Below, piece after piece: positions 1-6,158 of a stretch of 6,834 nt of DNA. Source of the DNA: Chlamydiota bacterium (GTDB lineage: Bacteria > Chlamydiota > Chlamydiia > Chlamydiales > JAJFMI01). The position numbers and the translations under genes are program-made. Under the pieces are notes generated by a model. It made no database searches. It had not been told where the DNA came from and saw nothing but the letters and a program-made list of their open reading frames with translations. The stretch covers positions 1 through 6,834 of the forward strand of contig JAJFMI010000072.1 in assembly GCA_021772235.1 (NCBI GenBank). The letters are read 5' to 3'. Every line of letters starts with the position of its first letter. The stretch's first letter is position 1.

Positions 1-798
1 CTCTCCATCTGTATATACAATATTTTGTACTACAGGATGATCTTTCAAAATCTTTATGTACTCAGCGTCAACCCTGTCCTTGAATTGGATCCGTAGCTCC
101 TCTTTTGCAACTTGTTTTTTAAGCTCGGCTGAAGTCCCTTCCGCGATAATTTTCCCTTTATCAATGATTGCAAGGCGATTCGCAAGGATATCTACCTCTT
201 CAAGATAGTGGGAAGTCAAAAGAATTGTTGTACCATCTTCTTGAATCTTGCGAATCACATCCCAGAGTGCCGTCCTACTATGTGGATCTAATCCCAAAGT
301 AGGTTCATCCAGAAATAGTACCTTTGGCTTATGAAGCACCCCTAGTGCAATATCAAGACGTCGCTTTTCTCCTCCCGAAAAAGTAGACACACGACGCTTA
401 CCACATTGTGTAAGTTGAAATTTTTCAATTAATTCATTAGAACATTGCTCTGCTTCTTTTCTAGAAAATCCATGTAAACGTGCTTGTAAAACCAAATTTT
501 CTTCTATTGTAGAAGAAAAATCTGCTCCACCTGTCTGGCTAACATAGCCAATAATTTTTCGAATTTCTTTTGTATCCTGAACAGAGGAGTGCCCACAAAT
601 TATTACGTCTCCACTATCTGGAGCCAAAAGAGTAGTTAACATGCGCAAAGTTGTTGTCTTTCCTGCTCCATTCGGTCCTAAGAAGCCAAATATTTCTCCT
701 TTTCGAATAGAGAAGGAGACCTGGTCTACAACGCAATTTGCCTTTTTTCCTTTCCCAAAAGTTTTTTTTAGGTTAGAGGCTTCCACTACAATTCTCAT
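1..798 (-). CDS. ABC transporter ATP-binding protein, ABC-2/drug-efflux type (partial, C-terminus off the left edge)
   Basis: This is the ATPase subunit of a membrane ABC transporter. It would hydrolyse ATP at the inner face of the cytoplasmic membrane to drive a separate permease, not visible here. I translated it by hand from the ATG at 796-798; the frame stays open for 266 codons to the window edge. Visible motifs in order are Walker A GPNGAGKTT (residues 41-49), a Q-loop glutamine at 88 (GYVSQ), the signature FSGGEKRRL (140-148), Walker B VLFLDEP (160-166), the D-loop LGLD (168-171) and the H-loop histidine in LLTSH (197). A single nucleotide-binding domain with LDEPTLGLDP and a C-terminal extension beyond residue 225 fits the DrrA/NodI/CcmA-like family of drug or polymer exporters; the substrate cannot be told. 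The family is usually about 300 residues, so little is missing. No Shine-Dalgarno precedes the ATG, and a promoter match puts the transcript start on the ATG. The gene looks AT-richer than the mutL operon. Confidence 0.93.
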   Translation of the reverse strand, partial: MRIVVEASNLKKTFGKGKKANCVVDQVSFSIRKGEIFGFLGPNGAGKTTTLRMLTTLLAPDSGDVIICGHSSVQDTKEIRKIIGYVSQTGGADFSSTIEENLVLQARLHGFSRKEAEQCSNELIEKFQLTQCGKRRVSTFSGGEKRRLDIALGVLHKPKVLFLDEPTLGLDPHSRTALWDVIRKIQEDGTTILLTSHYLEEVDILANRLAIIDKGKIIAEGTSAELKKQVAKEELRIQFKDRVDAEYIKILKDHPVVQNIVYTDGE

Positions 799-804
799 AA
801 GAGC

Positions 805-833
805 AGGATAAGATTTTAAAAAAAAAATGTCAA
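805..833 (-). promoter_or_regulatory. Predicted sigma70/sigma66-type promoter of the ABC ATPase gene
   Basis: On the minus strand a perfect -35 hexamer TTGACA (828-833) is followed by a 17-base spacer (811-827) and TATCCT (805-810), a 4 of 6 match to TATAAT. The first ten bases of the spacer are all T. Counting six bases past the -10 puts +1 at about 798, the A of the ATG, so the message would be leaderless. That agrees with the lack of any Shine-Dalgarno. AT-rich spacers are known to help chlamydial sigma66 promoters. The assignment comes from the sequence alone. Confidence 0.6.
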
Positions 834-895
834 CAAGAGAGGATGCTGGAAAAAAAAGCTACTGATGAAGATCCTATTGTCAAAATTTCAGATCA

Positions 896-1078
896 TTAAC
901 TTTGTATAATGCCTATCACCAGCTTTAAGAATTCAGGGTTTTCCACAGCCGTACATTCTACACCAATTACCACACCGTAACCAACTCCTGCTGCTACTTG
1001 TAGATAAGAAGAAACTGAAGATGATATATTAACCCCTAAGATTTCATCAATCTTAACCTTTTCTAGACAAACCTTCAA
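896..1078 (-). CDS. Doubtful small hypothetical protein or gene remnant (60 aa, TTG start)
   Basis: I do not recognise this reading frame. From a TTG at 1076-1078 it gives 60 residues: a short charged N-terminus, then a glycine/valine-rich hydrophobic stretch (about residues 25-42, including AAGVGYGVVIGV), a small acidic segment, and a hydrophobic tail ending FLKLVIGIIQS. The frame is open further upstream to a TAG at 1118-1120, inside the end of the cyclase gene, but that part has no ATG. No Shine-Dalgarno precedes the TTG. Synonymous codon choice looks reasonable. It could be a real small membrane-associated peptide read after the cyclase, the C-terminal relic of a decayed gene, or a chance open frame. 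No function is proposed, and its reality is less likely than not. Confidence 0.25.
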   Translation of the reverse strand: MKVCLEKVKIDEILGVNISSSVSSYLQVAAGVGYGVVIGVECTAVENPEFLKLVIGIIQS

Positions 1079-1106
1079 AGAGGTTGTAAGAGAATGAAGA
1101 AGCTTA

Positions 1107-3587
1107 CTACTTAAATCCTAATACTCGATAAAGTTTGATTGGTTCGGTGAAGCCTTTAAGCTCCATTGCATCCATCGCTTCAACATTGATTTTCTCTTTG
1201 ATGAGTGGATGCTCGTAGGTGTTTTCGGAGATGAGTATTTCCATCGGCTTTGCAGCAGAGCAAAGTCGAGAAGAGAGATTAACGTTTGCACCGAGAACGG
1301 TGTAATTAAGGCGGTTTTCTGCACCCATATTTCCAGCGAGGACAGGTCCGGTGTGGATTCCTATGCCCATTTCTATGGGGGCGAGATTTTGCTGGGTACG
1401 TTCTTGATTCCAAACGCGCAATGAATCAATCATTCCGATGGCACTTGCTACGGCTTGATAGGCACTATCTTCTTTTTCTACGGGCGCGCCAAAAAGAGCC
1501 ATCACTTCATCTCCTACAAATTTATCAATTACGCCGTTATGTTCATCAACAAGTTGCGAGATGCGGGTCATGCAGGTATTGAGCATGTTCACAACGTCTG
1601 TCGGATTCATTTTTTCTGTATGCCTTGTGAAGCAGCGTATGTCTGCAAAAAGTACGGTAACAATTTTTTCTTCGCCGCCTAGGTGTACGTTGCCTTTGAG
1701 AATTTCTTCGGCAATTTCATCTGAGACGACTTTATTTAGTACGCCGCGCACGCGCTCTTTTTCTTGAAGTCCGATAATCATGTCATTAAAGGAGTGGAAA
1801 AGTTGGGAGACTTCGTCTTTGCGCTTCCCTGTTTGGCCTGGAAGTTTGATTTCTTCGAGCTCTCCTGCTCCTACTCGTTCTGCGGCAGAGGCAAGGATTG
1901 TGATTGGTTTTGTGATGCGTCTTGCTAGGTTATTCAGGATGATCAGCACGAGCACTAGTGAAACGAGTGCGACAATGCGCATATTTACGCTAATGCTTGT
2001 TATGAGCTCGCTAGCGCTTTTATCAAGTGCGTGCATGAGCTGAAATTCTTTGCTGGCTAGATTGAATATGTAGAAGTGGAAATTGCCTTCTTTAAACGGA
2101 TCCATGTGGAGGTAAAAATAGTCGACTCCGCCAATTTTGAGTATGCCAGACTCTTTATTGATAATTTGTGAAACGTCGATGCCGAGCCATTGCGATTCTT
2201 TGATCTGTTTCCCATCGGGATCAAAGGCTTTTAGGATTTTCCCATCGTTGATAAACACAGCTGTCTGGTTAGTGGAAAGGGCGAGGCGCTCCATTATACG
2301 ATCGCCATCAACTGCTGTCGTAAGATAGCCTTTTTTCGATCCTTTTTTTCCATTTTCAAACTCAAATAGTCGCAGGCTATTGCCAAAGAAGAATCGATCG
2401 ATTGAGGGTACGGGGATAATTTCAAGGGAACGGCTTAAGCAGAGTTCTTCATTTGGGGGATAATTATCTCGCTCGCTAAATTTTCCATAGAGTGGCTTGG
2501 GAAAAAAGACTTCTGAACCAAGAAGAGATTTTCCATTGGCTTCTCCTGCGGGTGTACGAGCGATCCCGACCGGCGCTTTTGGATTGAAAGGGGAAAAACC
2601 AAATGGTCCCATAGAAAAAACAGCGGTTAAATCTCTGAGTAATACCAAATCATCCAACTGATTGCTGAGCTCTTCAAAGCGACGAAATACTCGAGAGTCC
2701 ATCTGATCACTGTAGAGTTTACGATCGTGTGCGGTCGGTTCATAATCGGTTTTTTTTCCCACTCCGCGTATCGATCGCGAGGCAATGCGACGACTCCATA
2801 TATCTGATTTTGTGAGGAGTGTAGGGTTCTCTTTGATGTATTCTTGCGCTTTCCCAAGGGCTTGTAACATTTCGCCAAAAAACGATTTACGATACTCCGG
2901 ATCGGGCCAATGCACATAAGGTCCTAATGGAATGAGTTTTGTTGGCACGTTGGGAACTTTTTCATCGATGGGAAAATTCGCTATCTGGTCTGGCTCGAAA
3001 AGAAGCCAAATAGAGGAGATGCTCGGTTCAATAGTTTTTAGCAGTTCCATCGGCACTGAATCGTGCAGTAAAAACCGATCAAGGTAGTAGCGAATGGCAA
3101 TGTAGGGTTTAGAGAGCTCTTTTCCTTCGGTTACGACAGCAAGTCCATAATCGTCTGAAAGCACTTCAATTTTTATTCCTGTATCTTTGACGTTATTGCT
3201 AACAATTAGTGATGTGAGTTTGTTCTCGTTCACATTTTGTATGTAATCGATCCACTTATTGTGCAACATGAGGTTGGCGCTATGAAACCAGGTATTGAAA
3301 CGTAAATTCGCGTCTGTCGGGGCAAATCCACGTCGCATAAGGGGATACTCTAGGAGTTCTTCCAAGATCGAATCGAGTCTTGCTTCTACTTCAGCCAGGC
3401 TGACGCCCAGGTATTTTTCAATTGTTTCTCGCTTGCGTTCATTAATGGAGATGATCTGCTTTTGGATATTCTCTTCCGATTCGCGCAGTTTTTTGCGCAC
3501 CAGAGCGCCTTCAAAAAAATAGGAAAAGATAAAGGCTATAAAAAAGAGGGCGCCTACCCAAACAAACAGTCGCGTTTTAAGTTTCAT
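1107..3587 (-). CDS. Membrane-bound class III adenylate cyclase with HAMP domain
   Basis: This 826-residue protein should convert ATP to cAMP and pyrophosphate in response to a signal outside the inner membrane. It has a short cytoplasmic N-terminus, TM1 at about 7-25, a large extracytoplasmic region (about 26-535), TM2 at about 537-552, a HAMP linker (about 553-610), a signalling helix (about 612-632) and a class III cyclase domain (about 640-822). Catalytic residues are all present: metal-binding D649 (FADIRCFT) and D693 (VGDEVMALFG), purine-selecting K689 and T763 (a Lys/Thr pair points to ATP rather than GTP), and transition-state N770 and R774 (NLSSR). Such domains act as homodimers. The distal sensor part, with FINDGKILKAFDPDGK (445-460), is vaguely Cache-like, but I cannot assign its ligand. 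The ATG overlaps the pepP stop in ATGA and has no strong Shine-Dalgarno, so translation is probably coupled to pepP. Environmental chlamydiae have cyclases of this type; Chlamydia does not. Confidence 0.93.
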   Translation of the reverse strand: MKLKTRLFVWVGALFFIAFIFSYFFEGALVRKKLRESEENIQKQIISINERKRETIEKYLGVSLAEVEARLDSILEELLEYPLMRRGFAPTDANLRFNTWFHSANLMLHNKWIDYIQNVNENKLTSLIVSNNVKDTGIKIEVLSDDYGLAVVTEGKELSKPYIAIRYYLDRFLLHDSVPMELLKTIEPSISSIWLLFEPDQIANFPIDEKVPNVPTKLIPLGPYVHWPDPEYRKSFFGEMLQALGKAQEYIKENPTLLTKSDIWSRRIASRSIRGVGKKTDYEPTAHDRKLYSDQMDSRVFRRFEELSNQLDDLVLLRDLTAVFSMGPFGFSPFNPKAPVGIARTPAGEANGKSLLGSEVFFPKPLYGKFSERDNYPPNEELCLSRSLEIIPVPSIDRFFFGNSLRLFEFENGKKGSKKGYLTTAVDGDRIMERLALSTNQTAVFINDGKILKAFDPDGKQIKESQWLGIDVSQIINKESGILKIGGVDYFYLHMDPFKEGNFHFYIFNLASKEFQLMHALDKSASELITSISVNMRIVALVSLVLVLIILNNLARRITKPITILASAAERVGAGELEEIKLPGQTGKRKDEVSQLFHSFNDMIIGLQEKERVRGVLNKVVSDEIAEEILKGNVHLGGEEKIVTVLFADIRCFTRHTEKMNPTDVVNMLNTCMTRISQLVDEHNGVIDKFVGDEVMALFGAPVEKEDSAYQAVASAIGMIDSLRVWNQERTQQNLAPIEMGIGIHTGPVLAGNMGAENRLNYTVLGANVNLSSRLCSAAKPMEILISENTYEHPLIKEKINVEAMDAMELKGFTEPIKLYRVLGFK

Positions 3588-4594
3588 TCAAAAAATAGGT
3601 TTTCCGAAGTTTTCGCGCCCACAATAATCATCTCTTCGTGACGCACGCCGCCAACGTTAGGAAGATAAAGTCCTGGCTCAATTGTAAAGACCATGCCCGG
3701 CTCTAAAAGAACTTTGGCATCAGGCCCTTTATGATGGATGCGAAACCCTTCGTGTACTTCCAACCCTATACCATGTCCTAGGGTATGAAGAAAATATTTT
3801 TCTAGCTTTGCCTTCTTCATCACCGCACGTGCGGCTCTATCAAGGTCACCAATTGAGGTGCCTGGTTTACAAAGCGCGATTGCCGCTCGTGCCGACTCTT
3901 TGACAACGACTTCGATTTCTTTCATCTGCGCTGTTTGCTTTCCAATGAAATGCACACGTGTCATGTCGCTTGCATAGGAATCTTTCATCACGCCCAGATC
4001 GAGCAAAACAATATCATTTGCTTTGAGTTTTACATCGCTTGGATGGTAGTGCGGCTTACTGGAATTTTCACCAAAGGCGACGATTGGCTCGAACGAGAGT
4101 CCCTCGGCACCTTTTTGTAAGGCGATGATTTCAAAGGCGCGGGCAATTTCGATCTCTGTTACGCCTGTTTTGAGTTTTTTGGTAAGCTCTGTGTAGCACT
4201 CCCAAAGTAGTGCGGCGCTCTTTTTCATCGCAGCAATTTCGTTTTTGTCTTTAATCCAGCGCAGCTGATCGACGGGATTTTTTTTAGGACGCAAAGTTGT
4301 GCAGAGCTTTTTATTGGCAAGAAAGCTCGCATAGGTCGTAGTAGCTGGATCAAAATAGAGTTTTTCCGCGATTTTTTTCTCTGCGCGAGGGAAGACGTGT
4401 CCCGGCAGTTTTTTTTTGCACCCTTCTATGTAGCGTCCGTCGACATAGAGTTTATAACCACGTTTTGTGATCAGCAATCTGCCCAAGGAGAGTTTGATTC
4501 CGGTTAAGTAATAGATCTGTGTCGGATCTTCAATTAGATAGGCGCTATCAGGTAGCGCTTGCTGAAACTTTTTGATTCGTGATAAATCTTTCAA
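3584..4594 (-). CDS. pepP: Xaa-Pro aminopeptidase / M24B metallopeptidase
   Basis: This is a cytosolic two-metal peptidase of the M24 'pita-bread' family that removes N-terminal residues preceding proline, or splits Xaa-Pro dipeptides. It has 336 residues, close to the short chlamydial and PepQ-like members. The N-terminal creatinase-like domain spans about 1-115 and the catalytic domain about 120-330. Metal ligands visible are D199 (LLDLG), D210 (ASDMTR), H274 (LGHGIGLEVHE), E306 (TIEPGLY) and E320 (GVRHEE). H182 and H281 match the usual substrate-site histidines. No signal peptide is seen. The start is a TTG at 4592-4594, chosen because an AGAGG Shine-Dalgarno lies six bases upstream and the next methionine is far inside the protein. 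It begins within the last 15 codons of mutL and its TGA shares an ATGA with the cyclase start. The gene contains runs of 7, 8 and 9 A. Whether it acts as PepP (aminopeptidase) or PepQ (dipeptidase) is not settled by the sequence. Confidence 0.92.
   Translation of the reverse strand: MKDLSRIKKFQQALPDSAYLIEDPTQIYYLTGIKLSLGRLLITKRGYKLYVDGRYIEGCKKKLPGHVFPRAEKKIAEKLYFDPATTTYASFLANKKLCTTLRPKKNPVDQLRWIKDKNEIAAMKKSAALLWECYTELTKKLKTGVTEIEIARAFEIIALQKGAEGLSFEPIVAFGENSSKPHYHPSDVKLKANDIVLLDLGVMKDSYASDMTRVHFIGKQTAQMKEIEVVVKESARAAIALCKPGTSIGDLDRAARAVMKKAKLEKYFLHTLGHGIGLEVHEGFRIHHKGPDAKVLLEPGMVFTIEPGLYLPNVGGVRHEEMIIVGAKTSENLFFE
4542..4558 (-). other. GC-rich inverted repeat straddling the mutL stop codon
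   Basis: GCGCTA (4542-4547) and TAGCGC (4553-4558) form a perfect 6-bp stem with a 5-base loop. On the minus-strand mRNA the mutL TGA stop spans the loop and first stem base. The same bases encode about codons 13-17 of pepP. There is no following T run, so it is not a terminator. It could slow ribosomes at the mutL stop, or be chance. Confidence 0.35.
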
Positions 4595-6119
4595 GGTCTT
4601 CCTCTCTTATTGGTTTATATACTGGCCTATCTGGGCAGATACGTAAGATTTTTTCGGCAATCTCATGCGCTTCATAGCGGGAAAACTTCTTCTTTTGCGA
4701 GACCGCTTTTGCAAATACGTTTCGTACCTCTCCCCGCTCTCCCAACCACTCTTCTAAAAATTCGCGCACGCGGTTTTCTGGAATATGGGGCGAAAGAGCA
4801 TCGACGATAAAGCTGTTTTCTCCAAAGGAACGGATGCTTATGCCAAACTCTTCCATCTCTGTAAGATGTTCGCGGATTTTTTTTGCCTCGTGGGGGGCAA
4901 AATCGAGATGCAATGGAAAGAGCATAGGAACTGTTACATTCCTATTTTCTTCTGTTAAGAATAGTTGCTGAGTAGCAGCTGCTAAGTCGAAAAGATAGAG
5001 CTGCTCCTCTTTTTGCGCAAAATAGAATTTCCCAAAGAGTCCAACAGCGGTCAGCTCGGGTTCGGTAAAAAAGGCTTGCGGCGTATCTTCTTGGATTTTT
5101 GTGGGCAGAACAAATGGGATGTCAACGGGCTTTGCAACTGGTTGCACGTAGCTCTTAGAAGGCGCAAATAATGCGCTCACTTTCTGCTGCACAAATGCGC
5201 GCACTTTCTCTTCATTTTGGAGGCGCACTTCGCGTTTTTGCGGATGGACGTTGACGTCGATTTCGTTTGGCAGTATTTCAAGAAAAAGCACGAATGTGGG
5301 ATAGCGGCGTGTGGATAGGCGCGTTCCGTACCCTTCTTCTACCGCAAAGCTTACTGGCAAACATTGGACCAAACGATGGTTAATAAAAAGATATTGGCCA
5401 CTACGATTGCTGCGCGCATCGATATGAGAGCCGAGGTAACCGAAGATATTTTCCTCTTTGATTTCACGCGCGCCACCTAAAAACTCTTTTCCCAGTAGAG
5501 CTTCTATACGCTCTTTTAACTCCCCCTCTCTCACTTCAAAAACTTGTTTTTCACCAGCAGCTAGAGTGAAGTGGATTTCAGGATGGCTAAGCGCCATTTT
5601 AGTCATCATTTTTGTGATTTCTGTCTGCGAGCTGGTGCTCGATTTTTGAAAACGTTTGCGTGCAGGGGTGTTAAAGAAGAGAGAGCGAATTTCGAACGTC
5701 GTGCCGCGCGCTCTTGCCGCTGTTTGCTTGCGCAAAATTTTTCCCGCCTCCACTAAAACTTCTGTCGCCTGATTTTCTGTTGCGGTAACAAGGCGTACTT
5801 TTGAAATTGAGCAGATCGAGGCAAGTGCTTCCCCGCGGAATCCCATCGAGTGCAGATCGTGCAGATCTTCAGCTGTGCGAATTTTTGATGTGCCGTGCCT
5901 CTCAAAACAGAGCAGAGCATCATCTCCATCCATTCCTTCTCCATCGTCGGAAATACGGATGAGCTGGAAGCCTCCACCTCGAATATCTACCTGAATTTTT
6001 TTCGCCCCAGCATCGATTGCATTTTCGAGAAGCTCCTTCACTACAGAAGCTGGATTCTCAATCACTTCACCAGCGGCGATTTGATTGATCACTTTTTCTT
6101 TGAGAATTCTTACCTTCAT
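4548..6119 (-). CDS. mutL: DNA mismatch repair protein MutL
   Basis: This is a cytosolic GHKL-type ATPase that couples mismatch recognition by MutS to strand removal. It has 523 residues, shorter than E. coli MutL (615), with a reduced linker (about 320-355). ATPase motifs: E29 and N33 in KELLENAIDAGA, D58 in ISDDGEGM, GFRGEAL (93-99) and GTTFEIRSLFFNTPARKRF (139-157). The transducer domain has YLFINHRLV (243-251) and DVNVHPQKREVR (288-299). The C-terminal dimerisation domain runs from about 355 to 515. Where endonuclease-type MutLs carry DQHA(X)2E(X)4E, this protein reads DLAAATQ (378-384), so that metal site is gone; the CPDRP at 495-499 is only a partial echo of the CPHGRP motif. The ATG at 6117-6119 has no Shine-Dalgarno. 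It is the first gene of the operon with pepP and the cyclase, and mutL-pepP adjacency is as in Chlamydia. An eight-A run lies at 4877-4884. Confidence 0.96.
   Translation of the reverse strand: MKVRILKEKVINQIAAGEVIENPASVVKELLENAIDAGAKKIQVDIRGGGFQLIRISDDGEGMDGDDALLCFERHGTSKIRTAEDLHDLHSMGFRGEALASICSISKVRLVTATENQATEVLVEAGKILRKQTAARARGTTFEIRSLFFNTPARKRFQKSSTSSQTEITKMMTKMALSHPEIHFTLAAGEKQVFEVREGELKERIEALLGKEFLGGAREIKEENIFGYLGSHIDARSNRSGQYLFINHRLVQCLPVSFAVEEGYGTRLSTRRYPTFVLFLEILPNEIDVNVHPQKREVRLQNEEKVRAFVQQKVSALFAPSKSYVQPVAKPVDIPFVLPTKIQEDTPQAFFTEPELTAVGLFGKFYFAQKEEQLYLFDLAAATQQLFLTEENRNVTVPMLFPLHLDFAPHEAKKIREHLTEMEEFGISIRSFGENSFIVDALSPHIPENRVREFLEEWLGERGEVRNVFAKAVSQKKKFSRYEAHEIAEKILRICPDRPVYKPIREEDLERFITNQKVSASAT
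4601..4605 (-). promoter_or_regulatory. Shine-Dalgarno AGAGG deciding the TTG start of pepP
   Basis: On the minus strand the bases read AGAGG, then six bases (AAGACC), then TTG at 4592-4594. This is the best ribosome binding site in the window. It supports the TTG start, which overlaps mutL by 47 bases. It lies inside the MutL codons, so ribosomes translating mutL pass over it. Confidence 0.7.
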
Positions 6120-6121
6120 TA

Positions 6122-6150
6122 TTTAATAAAATAACTGAACTCTGTATGAT
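6122..6150 (+). promoter_or_regulatory. Possible promoter of the pepF fragment
   Basis: A good -10 TATGAT (6145-6150, 5 of 6) lies nine bases before the ATG at 6159. The hexamer 17 bases upstream, TTTAAT (6122-6127), is a poor -35 (3 of 6). The implied +1 at about 6157 gives a two-base leader. It overlaps the divergent mutL promoter almost completely, so the two would compete for polymerase. No Shine-Dalgarno is seen. Confidence 0.35.
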
Positions 6151-6156
6151 ATTCAA
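6128..6156 (-). promoter_or_regulatory. Predicted promoter of the mutL-pepP-cyclase operon
   Basis: On the minus strand TTGAAT (6151-6156, 4 of 6) and TATTTT (6128-6133, 4 of 6) are separated by exactly 17 bases. The implied +1 is near 6121, only two bases before the mutL ATG at 6119, so the message would be almost leaderless. No Shine-Dalgarno exists in the 39-base intergenic space, which agrees. The region is AT-rich and weak matches arise easily there, so this is tentative. Confidence 0.4.
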
Positions 6157-6158
6157 TT

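Larger units (their letters stand above)
799..1106. other. Intergenic spacer between the cyclase stop and the ABC gene
   Basis: About 300 bases lie here without a confident gene. The spacer holds the ABC promoter (805-833), a second consensus TTGACA on the minus strand (879-884) with only a 3 of 6 -10 at the right distance, an eight-base A run (850-857) and a doubtful small reading frame (896-1078). Two short inverted repeats are present: TAAGATT/AATCTTA with a 5-base loop (1037-1055) and AACCT/AGGTT with a 6-base loop (1070-1085). Neither is followed by a T run on the minus strand, so no convincing intrinsic terminator for the mutL-pepP-cyclase operon was found. I see no tRNA or other RNA gene. 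Confidence 0.6.

Noticed and set aside
905..910. Perfect plus-strand TATAAT
   Set aside because: No acceptable -35 lies 16-18 bases upstream and no plus-strand gene follows.
1037..1085. Two short inverted repeats downstream of the cyclase as operon terminator
   Set aside because: The stems are short and AT-rich and neither is followed by a T run on the minus strand.
1209..2043. Several plus-strand open frames of 68-87 codons antisense to the cyclase
   Set aside because: They mirror the conserved cyclase and HAMP codons, have low-complexity serine-rich products and no start signals.
2627..2917. Minus-strand open frame of 96 codons in a second frame within the cyclase
   Set aside because: The main frame is continuous across this stretch, so it is a shadow; no frameshift is needed to explain it.
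5895..6134. Plus-strand open frame of 79 codons crossing the mutL start
   Set aside because: It lies almost entirely antisense to the conserved MutL ATPase domain and its product has no recognisable features; it is a shadow of mutL.
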